A stretch of 64,000 nucleotides of DNA. Source: Flavobacteriales bacterium UBA852. GTDB lineage: Bacteria; Bacteroidota; Bacteroidia; Flavobacteriales_E; Vicingaceae. The DNA lies in the NCBI GenBank assembly GCA_002295925.1, contig DBGO01000007.1:114591-178590 (forward strand), in the 5' to 3' direction. Below, piece after piece: positions 35,445 to 43,918 of this stretch. Within the stretch, counting starts at the first letter, position 1, and each line of letters begins with the position of its first letter. The position numbers and the translations under genes were made by a program. The notes beneath the pieces were generated by a model that did no database searches, had not been told where the DNA came from, and worked only from the letters and a program-made list of their open reading frames with translations.

Positions 35445-36065
35445 CTAAAACTTTCCCTTTTTATTTTTCATTAACTGATACAATTGCTCTCTGGCGCGAT
35501 AAAGTTGGGCTTTTATGGTTCCCAAAGGCAATTCAAGGTGGTCGGCAATTTCTTCGTAAGAATATTCTCTAAAATAACGCAATATTATCAATTCACGATA
35601 GCGCGGCTTTAATTGGTCAACAATTTCACGCATAATGCGTATTTTTTGCTTACGTATAAATTTTTCTTCGGGGTCTAAATTGTTATTGGTAATACTGTCT
35701 GAAAAATCACTCGAATTATCATCATCGCCATTCATGGGTTGGTCAAGAGAAAGCGTGGATATTCTCTTTTTTCGAATAAAATCAATGCAATTATTGGATG
35801 CAATTTTAAACAACCACGTGCTAAATGCATACGATGGCGAATATTGATGTAACCGGTTAAATGCTTTACCAAATGCTTCAAGAGTTAAATCTTCGGCATC
35901 TTCTTCATTTCCTACCATTTTAAGCATCATATAATAAATGGTATCGCGGTATTTCATCATCAACTCGGCATAAGCACGTTCGTCTTGCTGCTCGCGGGCA
36001 CGTATTACCAAAGCAAAATCTTCTTTGCCTTTTTCCGATAAATTATGTCCTTCTTCTAAACCCAT
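35445..36065 (-). CDS. RNA polymerase sigma factor, ECF (sigma-70 family)
   Basis: The 206-residue protein has the sigma region 2 text YRDTIYYMMLKMVGNEEDAEDLTLEAF (about 44-72, in parts) and a region 4 helix-turn-helix near the C-terminus (RELIILRYFREYSYEEIA, about 157-174, and GTIKAQLYRAREQL). The linker between them is acidic (NGDDDNSSDFSD). It directs RNA polymerase to a specific promoter set. No anti-sigma gene is adjacent. It starts inside the end of the GT2 gene (10-base overlap), so the two are co-transcribed. Confidence 0.92.
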   Translation of the reverse strand: MGLEEGHNLSEKGKEDFALVIRAREQQDERAYAELMMKYRDTIYYMMLKMVGNEEDAEDLTLEAFGKAFNRLHQYSPSYAFSTWLFKIASNNCIDFIRKKRISTLSLDQPMNGDDDNSSDFSDSITNNNLDPEEKFIRKQKIRIMREIVDQLKPRYRELIILRYFREYSYEEIADHLELPLGTIKAQLYRAREQLYQLMKNKKGKF

Positions 36066-37192
36066 TTAAATAATTTATGCATCATTCTTTTAAAGAATAA
36101 AAATATGTAAAACGCAACCAATAAAGGTTCAAGCAGCCAAAACAAAAATACTACCCGTTTGTCGTTTAAATATTTATTAACCAGGTTAAATATACCAAAT
36201 TGTATTAAATATTTTGCCATTGCCAAACTCAAAATTAGATAAACATAAGGTTCTGTAATGATTAACAAAGGAAATAATATTACGAACAGCGTTAATGACA
36301 GAGAAAACCCGCCCAATAACAAACGAATATGCCATTTATATTCGCCCGAAGTTTGCAAATGACGTTGTTTCTGAAACACCCAATCCGAAAAAGATTGCTC
36401 GGGAACAGAAATTGTATGGGCTTCACGTTGTGGAACAATGGCGGTATTTTTACTGTTGGCAACCTCTTGAATAAACAAATCATCATCGCCCGAACTGATA
36501 TGAATATGCGAAGCAAATCCTTTGTTGGCAAAAAATAAAGAACGCATATAAGCCAAATTTCTACCCACGCCCATATAAGGCATTTTACGCACTGCAAAAG
36601 AGAGGTATTGCAAACCTATCATCCACGTATCAAAACCAATTAGCCAATTGAGCAATGTGTTTTTCTTTTCATACGGACTGAATCCCAATACAATTTTAAT
36701 TTTTTCATTGCCAAATGGTTCAGCCATTTTTTTAAGCCACAAATCCGAAGCCGGACGACAGTCGGCATCGATAAAAACCAAATGCTCGTTTGAGGCGGCT
36801 TTTATGCCTAAGGTAACTGCCATTTTTTTCGAAAAATAATCGTTACCCGATTGCTTGGGTGTATTGACAATTTTAAGTTTCGGGTATTGCAAGTGAAAAG
36901 CTTTAAGCACATCTTCGGTATTATCTGCCGATTGGTCATTTACTACAACTACCTCAAAATCTGTATGTTTTTGAGATAAAACAAGGGGTAAATGCTGCAT
37001 TAAATTATCGGCTTCATTTTTGGCACAAATAATTACGGAAATCGGCTCAGAAAATTCTTCCTGCTTTTTATTTTTAAAAAAAGCCAAACCCGTAAACAAA
37101 ACCAAATAATACAACAACTGTATAATAACTGTGCCGGCAAATACCGTCAACAGCAAATGATTTTGCCAAAATGCTATATCCAACCAATACAT
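36056..37192 (-). CDS. Glycosyltransferase family 2, membrane-bound
   Basis: The 378-residue protein has an N-terminal helix (about 15-38) and a GT-A domain (about 48-260) with SVIICAKNEADNL and the DxD-type VFIDADCRPAS near residue 127. A QKQRHLQTS segment corresponds to the Q/RxxRW-like motif of processive GT2 enzymes, and about three C-terminal helices follow (about 285-370). It transfers sugars at the inner membrane, perhaps to lipid or polysaccharide. It is divergent from tgt. A TAnnTTTG box ends 5 bases before the ATG, suggesting a leaderless mRNA. Confidence 0.88.
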   Translation of the reverse strand: MYWLDIAFWQNHLLLTVFAGTVIIQLLYYLVLFTGLAFFKNKKQEEFSEPISVIICAKNEADNLMQHLPLVLSQKHTDFEVVVVNDQSADNTEDVLKAFHLQYPKLKIVNTPKQSGNDYFSKKMAVTLGIKAASNEHLVFIDADCRPASDLWLKKMAEPFGNEKIKIVLGFSPYEKKNTLLNWLIGFDTWMIGLQYLSFAVRKMPYMGVGRNLAYMRSLFFANKGFASHIHISSGDDDLFIQEVANSKNTAIVPQREAHTISVPEQSFSDWVFQKQRHLQTSGEYKWHIRLLLGGFSLSLTLFVILFPLLIITEPYVYLILSLAMAKYLIQFGIFNLVNKYLNDKRVVFLFWLLEPLLVAFYIFLFFKRMMHKLFKWV

Positions 37193-37197
37193 TATTA

Positions 37198-37205
37198 CAA
37201 ATGTA
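37198..37205 (-). promoter_or_regulatory. TAnnTTTG box 5 nt from the GT2 ATG (leaderless candidate)
   Basis: On the minus strand, TACATTTG, then TAATA, then ATG. The promoter is divergent from the tgt promoter 25 bases away. Confidence 0.5.
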
Positions 37206-37229
37206 GAATTCTTTTGCAGGTCTTTTCTG

Positions 37230-37237
37230 TATCTTTG
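37230..37237 (+). promoter_or_regulatory. TAnnTTTG box for tgt
   Basis: TATCTTTG lies 33 nt before the tgt ATG at 37271. It is downstream of an earlier in-frame start at 37157, which is therefore rejected. Confidence 0.45.
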
Positions 37238-37270
37238 GGCAACTTTTTAACAGGAATAATTAACAATAAA

Positions 37271-38401
37271 ATGAAGTTTACACTACAAAAAACCGATGCA
37301 CAAAGTAAAGCCCGTGCCGGACAAATCCATACCGACCACGGCACAATTAAAACCCCTATTTTTATGCCTGTTGGCACCATAGGTAGTGTAAAAACCGTAC
37401 ATCAACGTGAATTACGTGACGATATTAACGCTCAAATTATTCTTGGCAATACGTATCATCTTTACTTGCGTCCAAAGCTCGATATTCTTGAAAGAGCCGG
37501 CGGATTGCATAAATTTATCAATTGGGAGCGACCTATTTTGACAGATAGCGGCGGTTTTCAAGTGTATTCTTTATCCGACAGAAGAAAAATTACCGAAGAG
37601 GGCGTGAAATTTTCTTCACACATTGACGGTTCAAAACATTTTTTCACACCCGAAAATGTAATGGATATTCAACGGCGGATAGGTGCCGATATTATTATGG
37701 CTTTTGACGAATGTACGCCTTATCCTTGCGATTACAAATATGCCAAAGAAAGTATGGAAATGACGCATCGCTGGTTGAAACGTTGCTGCGACCGGTTTGA
37801 CAATACCGATCCAATTTACGATTACAGCCAAACATTATTTCCTATTGTGCAAGGAAGTGTTTACAAAGATTTGCGAAAGCAATCGGCAGAGGTTGTTGCT
37901 TCTTTTGAACGCGAAGGTAATGCCATTGGTGGACTATCGGTAGGCGAACCTGCCGAAATGATGTACGAAATGGCAGATTTAGTTACCGATATTTTGCCGG
38001 CAGACAAACCGCGTTATTTAATGGGTGTAGGTACGCCCGCCAATATATTGGAAGGTATTGCCTTGGGTATTGATATGTTTGATTGTGTAATGCCTACCCG
38101 AAATGCCCGCAATGGGATGCTTTTTACCAAAAACGGTATTATAAATATTAAAAATGCCAAATGGAAAAATGATTTTTCGCCCTTGGATGAAGAAGGCACC
38201 AGCTATGTTGACAAAGACTACAGCAAGGCGTATGTCCGTCATTTGTTTATGAGCAACGAATTATTGGGCAAACAAATAGCCTCTATCCATAATTTGGCTT
38301 TTTACCTGTGGTTGGTGAGCGAAGCGCGTAATAAAATTCTCGAAGGCACGTTTACCGAATGGAAAAACAAAATGGTTAAACAAGTTCAAGAACGTTTGTA
38401 G
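37271..38401 (+). CDS. tgt: tRNA-guanine transglycosylase lacking the zinc cysteines
   Basis: The protein has 376 residues from ATG 37271 (MKFTLQKTDAQ). It exchanges G34 for the queuosine precursor preQ1 in GUN-anticodon tRNAs. The substrate motifs are intact: TDSGGFQVYSLSD near residue 87, DECTPYP, and FDCVMPTRNARNG near 265, which carries the nucleophile Asp. The C-terminal zinc site is not intact. Where most enzymes have CxCxxC, this protein reads EEGTSYVDKDYSKAY with no cysteine. The later HNL histidine remains. I think this is a lineage form and still active, but that is inference. It is followed 6 bases later by an Lpt permease gene. Confidence 0.93.
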   Translation: MKFTLQKTDAQSKARAGQIHTDHGTIKTPIFMPVGTIGSVKTVHQRELRDDINAQIILGNTYHLYLRPKLDILERAGGLHKFINWERPILTDSGGFQVYSLSDRRKITEEGVKFSSHIDGSKHFFTPENVMDIQRRIGADIIMAFDECTPYPCDYKYAKESMEMTHRWLKRCCDRFDNTDPIYDYSQTLFPIVQGSVYKDLRKQSAEVVASFEREGNAIGGLSVGEPAEMMYEMADLVTDILPADKPRYLMGVGTPANILEGIALGIDMFDCVMPTRNARNGMLFTKNGIINIKNAKWKNDFSPLDEEGTSYVDKDYSKAYVRHLFMSNELLGKQIASIHNLAFYLWLVSEARNKILEGTFTEWKNKMVKQVQERL

Positions 38402-38407
38402 TGATAA

Positions 38408-39484
38408 ATGAAAAAACTCGACTGGTATATCATTAAAAAATTTTTGGGAACATTTTTCTTTTCCATCGGGTTGATAATGGCTATAGCCATCGTTTTTGAT
38501 GTATCGGAAAAATTGCAGGATTTTTTAGAGAAAAAAGCGCCTTTAGAAGCCATAATCTTTGATTATTACCTCAACTTCATTCCCTATTTTGCCAATTTAT
38601 TCAGCCCGTTGTTTATTTTTATTTCGGTTATATTTTTTACTGCAAAAATGGCGGCTAATTCCGAGATAGTGGCTATTCTTGCCGGCGGCATCAGTTTTAA
38701 GCGAATGCTTCGCCCGTATATGCTTTCGGCAACGGTTTTGGCTCTTTTGTCGCTTTATTTGAATAATTTTTTAATTCCAAAAGCCAATGCCAAACGTTTA
38801 GCTTTTGAAGAAAATTATATTCGCAACAAATTTCGTTTTTCAGATAAAAACATTCATCGGCAAATAGCACCCGACACGTATGTTTATTTTGAATCTTTTA
38901 ACAATATTGCCAATATCGGCTACAAATTCAGTTTGGAAAAATTCAACCAAAACAAACTTGAATACAAACTGGTATGTGATTATATTCAGTGGGATTCGGT
39001 AAAAACAAAATGGGTTATTCATAATTATTACGAGCGATTTATTGACAATGAAAAACAACGGTTTATAAAAGGAAATAAAAAGGATACTATTATAAATTTA
39101 AGTCCCGAAGATTTTAGCCGCCGGGAGAATTTTATTGAAGCAATGGACTATTTTGAACTGGACCGGTTTATTGAGGATGAAAAATTTAAAGGTTCAGAAA
39201 ATATTCCATTTTACGAAGTAGAAAAATACAAACGCATTGCTTTTCCGTTTGCTACTTTTGTGCTTACCCTGATAGGCGTTTCTTTATCGAGCCGTAAAGT
39301 ACGCGGAGGAATAGGAATGCACATTGGTATTGGACTGCTCATTAGTTTTGCTTACATATTGTTTATGCAGGTGTCAACGGTTATGGCTACCAATACGGGT
39401 ATGAGTGCCGCTTATGCCGTTTGGATTCCAAATGTTATTTTTGGAATATTGTCTTTGTATTTACTCAAAAAGGCTCCTAAATAA
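38408..39484 (+). CDS. LptF/LptG-family permease
   Basis: The 358-residue protein matches the YjgP/YjgQ family. It has three N-terminal helices (about 13-33, 50-77 and 98-118), a periplasmic beta-jellyroll (about 130-265) and three C-terminal helices (about 275-355). These permeases sit with LptB in the ABC transporter that extracts lipopolysaccharide from the inner membrane. The opening MKKLDWYIIKKFLGTFFF is typical. It lies 6 bases after tgt, a pairing seen widely in Bacteroidota. Confidence 0.92.
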   Translation: MKKLDWYIIKKFLGTFFFSIGLIMAIAIVFDVSEKLQDFLEKKAPLEAIIFDYYLNFIPYFANLFSPLFIFISVIFFTAKMAANSEIVAILAGGISFKRMLRPYMLSATVLALLSLYLNNFLIPKANAKRLAFEENYIRNKFRFSDKNIHRQIAPDTYVYFESFNNIANIGYKFSLEKFNQNKLEYKLVCDYIQWDSVKTKWVIHNYYERFIDNEKQRFIKGNKKDTIINLSPEDFSRRENFIEAMDYFELDRFIEDEKFKGSENIPFYEVEKYKRIAFPFATFVLTLIGVSLSSRKVRGGIGMHIGIGLLISFAYILFMQVSTVMATNTGMSAAYAVWIPNVIFGILSLYLLKKAPK

Positions 39485-39705
39485 ATTTGATAAAAGGTTT
39501 TAATATTATATTTTTCGGTGCGGTTAGTTAATTGCCTTAGGTAAAGTTCACCTTAATATAGAAAATATTAGCTACTCAGTTTATAGCTTTATTTTAATTT
39601 TTTTTAATTCAATATGAATTACGTTAGTTTTTACACAAAACTATATCTATAAAAAATGCTTTTTTCTTAAAAGGATTTTATTTAAAGCTCACATTTTTGG
39701 CATAA

Positions 39706-39738
39706 AAAAAGCTCCTTTCGGATTGAAAGGAGCTTTTT
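39706..39738 (-). terminator. Terminator of the zapA-rny operon
   Basis: AAAAAGCTCCTTTC (39706-39719) pairs with GAAAGGAGCTTTTT (39725-39738) around GGATT. It follows the rny stop on the minus strand. The rest of the 276-base spacer from 39485 shows no gene. Confidence 0.9.
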
Positions 39739-39760
39739 AAGTTGAATATAAAAATCAGGG

Positions 39761-41302
39761 TTACTTGGCAATGTTCACCGCACGTTTTTCTCTAATAACC
39801 GTTACTTTAACCTGTCCCGGATAGGTCATTTCCGTTTGAATTTTATTGGCTAAATCAAACGAAATTTTATCGGCTTGTTCATCCGATACTTTTTCACTTT
39901 CTACAATTACACGCAATTCACGTCCGGCTTGAATGGCATACGCTTTATTCACGCCGGGATAAGATAATCCAAGGGTTTCCAAATCTTTAATTCGCTTAAT
40001 GTACGATTCCAAAATTTCTCTTCGTGCACCTGGGCGAGCTCCGGATATGGCATCACAAACCTGAACGATTGGTGCATACAATGAAGTCATTTCAATTTCG
40101 TCGTGGTGCGCTCCAATAGCATTAACCACATCGGGCTTTTCTTTGTATTTTTCTGCCCATTTCATACCTAAAATGGCGTGTGGCAATTCCGGTTCTTCAT
40201 CCGGCACTTTACCAATATCGTGCAACAATCCGGCACGTTTGGCAACTTTAGGATTCAATCCTAATTCAGAAGCCATAATGGCGCAAAGATTAGCTACCTC
40301 GCGTGAGTGTTGCAACAAGTTTTGACCGTAAGACGAACGGTATTTCATTTTTCCCACCAAACGAATTAATTCAGGATGTAAACCGTGAATACCTAAATCT
40401 ATACACGTTCTTTTACCGGTTTCGATTAACTCTTCTTCCAATTGTTTTTTGGTTTTGGCAACAACTTCTTCAATACGGGCGGGGTGTATGCGTCCGTCGG
40501 TTACCAATTGATGTAGAGATAAGCGGGCTATTTCGCGACGTAGCGGGTCAAAACCGGAAATGGTAATGGCTTCCGGCGTATCATCTACAATAATTTCTAC
40601 ACCTGTTGCGGCTTCTATAGCCCGGATGTTTCTTCCTTCTCTACCAATTATTCGTCCTTTTATCTCATCACTTTCAATGTTAAATACCGAAATGGAGTTT
40701 TCAATGGCTGTTTCGGTAGCCACACGTTGAATGGTTTGCACCACTATTTTTCGAGCTTCTTTATTGGCATTTATTTTAGCTTCTTCCATTATATCTTTAA
40801 TGTGCGCCATTGCTTCGGTTTTGGCTTCGGATTTAAGCGCTTCAATTAATTCGGCTTTTGCTTCTTCAGCCGATAAGCCCGAAATAATTTCAAGTTGCTC
40901 TACTTGACGGCGATGTGCTTTTTCAAGCTCTTCTTCTTTACGTTCTACACGCTCTAATTTCAACTCAAGTTCTTGCTCCAGCTTATTTAACTCTTTTTCT
41001 TTTCTTTTGTTTTCTTCAATTTTAATGGAAAGACTAGCCTCACGTTGTTTAAAACGATTTTCGGCATCCGCCATTTTACGTTCACGGTCGTTAATTACTT
41101 TTTCGTGTTCTTCTTTTAGTTGTAAGAACTTTTCTTTGGCTTGAAGAATTTTTTCTTTTTTTATAACCTCGCCTTCGTTTTTGGCTTCTTCAATTATTAA
41201 TTGTCCTTTTTTCTCAATGGCTTTTTTCAAGAAGACATAAACAATGCCTGCTCCAGCCAGTGCTCCAACGACAATTCCTACGATTAAACTTATTGTATCC
41301 AT
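39761..41302 (-). CDS. rny: Ribonuclease Y
   Basis: The 513-residue endoribonuclease is anchored by one N-terminal helix (about 4-24). A long coiled coil (about 30-190) leads to a KH RNA-binding domain (about 200-270; GRIIGREGRNIRAIE) and an HD nuclease domain (about 330-425; LLHDIGKVPDEE and GAHHDEIE). It starts mRNA decay at the membrane. All HD ligands are present. It is downstream of zapA, separated by a 92-base spacer with a strong hairpin. Confidence 0.96.
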   Translation of the reverse strand: MDTISLIVGIVVGALAGAGIVYVFLKKAIEKKGQLIIEEAKNEGEVIKKEKILQAKEKFLQLKEEHEKVINDRERKMADAENRFKQREASLSIKIEENKRKEKELNKLEQELELKLERVERKEEELEKAHRRQVEQLEIISGLSAEEAKAELIEALKSEAKTEAMAHIKDIMEEAKINANKEARKIVVQTIQRVATETAIENSISVFNIESDEIKGRIIGREGRNIRAIEAATGVEIIVDDTPEAITISGFDPLRREIARLSLHQLVTDGRIHPARIEEVVAKTKKQLEEELIETGKRTCIDLGIHGLHPELIRLVGKMKYRSSYGQNLLQHSREVANLCAIMASELGLNPKVAKRAGLLHDIGKVPDEEPELPHAILGMKWAEKYKEKPDVVNAIGAHHDEIEMTSLYAPIVQVCDAISGARPGARREILESYIKRIKDLETLGLSYPGVNKAYAIQAGRELRVIVESEKVSDEQADKISFDLANKIQTEMTYPGQVKVTVIREKRAVNIAK

Positions 41303-41326
41303 ACTTTTTTGTTTTTAATTATATAA

Positions 41327-41370
41327 TAAAAAACCCATACCTCATAAATTTTCATTTATGCAGTACGGGT
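41327..41370 (-). ncRNA. Structured RNA candidate (6S-like) or terminator between zapA and rny
   Basis: On the minus strand ACCCGTAC (41370-41363) pairs with GTATGGGT (41340-41333). A 2x2 internal loop follows, then CATAAAT pairs with ATTTATG around GAAA. A run of six T follows. The 15-bp stem with an internal loop, placed beside zapA, recalls the zapA-ssrS neighbourhood of 6S RNA. The spacer is only 92 bases, so a simple attenuator or terminator is equally possible. The assignment rests on position and shape only. Confidence 0.4.
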
Positions 41371-41394
41371 ATTGACTTGTGTGATTTATAAAAA

Positions 41395-41685
41395 TTATTT
41401 ATCTAAAACTTCGGTGGTTTTTTCCACCATTTGTTCTAATATTTTTAGTGTATTGCTAATGTTTACCGCTCCTTTATCTTCTAATTCTACAAAATTTGTG
41501 GCAATTTTCAGAGCTGCCATTGCCAGCAAATCTTGTTTGTCTTTTACAGCATATTGCCCTTCATATTCTTTTATAATACCGTCGAGCAATTTAGCAGCTT
41601 TACGAATATTTTCTTCTTCGGTTTCATCTACCACTAATGGGTAAACACGCTGCGCTACTGTTATTTTTATTGATAATTCTCCCAC
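41395..41685 (-). CDS. zapA: Cell division protein ZapA
   Basis: The 96-residue protein starts at GTG 41685 (MGELSIKITVAQRVYPL). It has the ZapA pattern: an N-terminal beta segment (IKITVAQRVYPLVVDE), then DxxEENIRKAAKLLDGIIKE, and a C-terminal coiled coil. ZapA binds FtsZ and bundles its filaments at the division septum. It is 10 bases after the coiled-coil gene and in the same operon as rny. Size fits the family. Confidence 0.9.
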   Translation of the reverse strand: MGELSIKITVAQRVYPLVVDETEEENIRKAAKLLDGIIKEYEGQYAVKDKQDLLAMAALKIATNFVELEDKGAVNISNTLKILEQMVEKTTEVLDK

Positions 41686-41695
41686 AGGAGCACGT

Positions 41696-41980
41696 TTATC
41701 GGTTTAGTTTAGCAATACAATCATCAATTTCCCGCACCATCTTATTAAGCTTTCGTTTAACATCTTTGTTATCCGATTGGCTTAATACTTTTACAGTTTT
41801 GTAATGTTGTATCATTTGTTTCAATTCCGAATTGTCTGTTTTCAATTCCTTGATTTGTGTTTGACATTCGGAAAGTTTTGTTTGCAATTCTTGAATCTTA
41901 TTTTCTTTTTCTGACAATCGGGCAATCATTTGCTCAATATTTTCAGAAAGTTTTAGAACAACTTGATTCAATTCTTGCAT
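41696..41980 (-). CDS. Small coiled-coil protein upstream of zapA
   Basis: The protein has 94 residues from ATG 41980 (MQELNQVVLKLSEN). The longer start at 42019 would overlap a TAnnTTTG box (42024-42017) and is rejected. Nearly the whole protein is a heptad-repeat coiled coil rich in Glu, Lys, Gln and Leu (EKENKIQELQTKLSECQTQI). Position and form suggest a ZapB-like partner of ZapA, but there is no clear family match. It is the first gene of the operon. Confidence 0.75.
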   Translation of the reverse strand: MQELNQVVLKLSENIEQMIARLSEKENKIQELQTKLSECQTQIKELKTDNSELKQMIQHYKTVKVLSQSDNKDVKRKLNKMVREIDDCIAKLNR

Positions 41981-42016
41981 AGGTAAAATTAGTTTAAGTT
42001 TGCAAAAAATGCATCT

Positions 42017-42024
42017 CAAAATTA
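42017..42024 (-). promoter_or_regulatory. TAnnTTTG box for the coiled-coil-zapA-rny operon
   Basis: Minus-strand TAATTTTG lies 36 nt before the ATG at 41980, at the spacing seen for other genes in the window. Confidence 0.45.
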
Positions 42025-42092
42025 CAAATTTTTACACCGTTATTTGTGAATAAAACAAAATGCTTTTGGATTTTTTTAGACTTTCTTAATAT

Positions 42093-42100
42093 TAGCTTTG
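42093..42100 (+). promoter_or_regulatory. TAnnTTTG box for the second M23 peptidase
   Basis: TAGCTTTG lies 29 nt before ATG 42130. A TTG at 42066-42068 is 24 bases upstream. The box lies inside a longer reading frame from 42046, which supports the later start. Confidence 0.45.
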
Positions 42101-42129
42101 TTTTTCAACTGTTTAGCCCCAAATTTTTT

Positions 42130-43854
42130 ATGCGTAAAATTTTATCCATAATCACCTTTTTGTTTTTTATTTTTTTCCATCAAGTTATTTACACGCAATT
42201 ACCTCCCGACAGTGTAAATTTTCGCTCGCCGGTGGGGATACCTCTATTGTTGGCCGGAAATTTTGGCGAACTTCGCCCCAATCACTTTCATTCGGGCTTG
42301 GATATAAAAACAAACGGCAGTGAAGGTTATCGCATTTATGCTATTGAAGACGGTTATGTATCGCGCATTAAAGTTTCGCCCTGGGGCTACGGAAAAGTAT
42401 TATATGTTACTCACCCCAACGGTTACACCAGTGTTTATGCCCATTTAAAATCTTTTAAGGGGAAAATCGCCGAATATGTAAAAAAAGCACAACTGAAAAA
42501 TGAAACGTGGGAAATAGAACTTTATCCTCCTGATTCCGTTTTGCCTGTTAAAAAAGGTGATATTATTGCTTTATCGGGAAATACTGGTGGTTCTACAGCT
42601 CCGCATTTGCATTTTGAAATTAGAGAAACAGAATCGGAATTTCCGGTAAACCCTATGCTCTTTGGGTTTGACATTAAAGATAATATCGCACCTTTGTTGA
42701 CCAAAATCGCTTTTTACCCCCTGAACGACAGCAGTATAGTTTATGGTAAGAAAGAAAAACGCAGTTATGGTTTAAGACGTATATCCGGAAACAATTATCA
42801 AATTGCAGGAAATTTAACTATTGAAGCATACGGAAAAATAGGCGTTGGAATAGAAACCATCGACAAAATGAATGAAACCTATAATAAATATGCCGTTTAC
42901 GAAATTACATTGCTTGAAAATAAAGACACTATTTACTATCATCAAATGAAACAATTTAGTTTTGACAACACACGCTACGTTAATGCTTTAATGGATTACG
43001 AATGGTACAAACTGCGCAAAGGGAAAATTCAAAGAAGTTATCTTTTACCCAATAATGAACTGAGCATCTATAAAAAATTGAAAAACAACGGGGAAATTTC
43101 CATAAAACAAGGCGAAACAAGAAATTTCACTTACATACTCAATGATATTTACGGCAATAGCTCTAAACTGAATTTTACTATAAAAGGCAGAAAAAACAAA
43201 GTGAGAGAAAGTGAAGTTTCGGCAATGCCAACCAAGTATTTTGAATGGGAGAAACGAAATTTACTAACCGAAGAAAACATTATTGCCGATTTTCCGGCAA
43301 AAACATTTTACGAAAATATTGCTTTTGAGTTTGCTGTTACCGATACATTTCCAAATGCCATTACGCCAACCTATCATTTACATTCTGACTTAACTCCCGT
43401 TCATATTCCTTATGTTTTATCCATAAAAGTGGACAGTTTGCCTCGTTTATTACGCGAAAAAGCAGTAATTGTTCATAAAGATTTCAAAGGCAAACTCAGA
43501 GCTAAGAGCAGTGAAAGAAGACGCAATTATATTACGGCAAAAGTGAAAACCTTAGGCGATTTTTTTGTGATGCTTGACACCATTGCTCCCGTTATAAAGC
43601 CCATTACGATTGCCAATGGTAAAAATATGCGTAAAAACAGCGGCATTATGCTCAAAATTTCCGACAATCTTTCGGGCATCAAATCTTACCGTGGTGAAAT
43701 TGACGGGAAATTTGTTATTATGGAATATGAGTATAAAGATGCTACTGTCACCCATTGGTTTGACGGTATTACACCCGGAAAGCACCATTTTAAATTTACG
43801 GTTACGGATGATGCAGGCAACACCTCAGTTTACGAAGCTGATTTTTATTATTAG
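42130..43854 (+). CDS. M23 family metallopeptidase, exported, with long beta-rich C-terminus
   Basis: The protein has 574 residues from ATG 42130 (MRKILSIITFLFF). It has a signal peptide (about 1-20). The M23 domain is near the N-terminus (about 25-190), with HFHSGLDIK (HxxxD), VYAHLKS and HLHFEIRE (HxH), so the zinc ligands are complete. The remaining 380 residues are beta-rich with no clear family; the end (DNLSGIKSYRGEID, HHFKFTVTDDAGN) looks Ig-like. It probably cuts peptidoglycan in the periplasm. It is placed divergently from the division genes, which suggests a role in septal wall remodelling by inference. Confidence 0.87.
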   Translation: MRKILSIITFLFFIFFHQVIYTQLPPDSVNFRSPVGIPLLLAGNFGELRPNHFHSGLDIKTNGSEGYRIYAIEDGYVSRIKVSPWGYGKVLYVTHPNGYTSVYAHLKSFKGKIAEYVKKAQLKNETWEIELYPPDSVLPVKKGDIIALSGNTGGSTAPHLHFEIRETESEFPVNPMLFGFDIKDNIAPLLTKIAFYPLNDSSIVYGKKEKRSYGLRRISGNNYQIAGNLTIEAYGKIGVGIETIDKMNETYNKYAVYEITLLENKDTIYYHQMKQFSFDNTRYVNALMDYEWYKLRKGKIQRSYLLPNNELSIYKKLKNNGEISIKQGETRNFTYILNDIYGNSSKLNFTIKGRKNKVRESEVSAMPTKYFEWEKRNLLTEENIIADFPAKTFYENIAFEFAVTDTFPNAITPTYHLHSDLTPVHIPYVLSIKVDSLPRLLREKAVIVHKDFKGKLRAKSSERRRNYITAKVKTLGDFFVMLDTIAPVIKPITIANGKNMRKNSGIMLKISDNLSGIKSYRGEIDGKFVIMEYEYKDATVTHWFDGITPGKHHFKFTVTDDAGNTSVYEADFYY

Positions 43855-43894
43855 TCACAATCCGAATCTTTATTTTTAATCCGTCTATATTCCG

Positions 43895-43902
43895 TAACTT
43901 TG
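43895..43902 (+). promoter_or_regulatory. TAnnTTTG box for rimO
   Basis: TAACTTTG ends 16 nt before the TTG start of rimO at 43919, which gives a short leader. Confidence 0.45.
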
Positions 43903-43918
43903 ACAAAAATTTCACTTC

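Noticed and set aside
35426..35456. GGAAAGT/ACTTTCC inverted repeat at the end of the sigma factor gene as a terminator
   Set aside because: The loop is long and no T run follows on the minus strand.
37157..37270. N-terminal extension of tgt
   Set aside because: It overlaps the GT2 start and both promoters; the conserved N-terminus begins at 37271.
39485..39705. Possible gene or RNA in the longest intergenic spacer
   Set aside because: It is AT-rich with no clear reading frame or stable stem apart from the terminator at 39706-39738.
42046..42129. N-terminal extension of the second M23 peptidase
   Set aside because: The promoter box at 42093-42100 lies within it, and the signal peptide begins at 42130.
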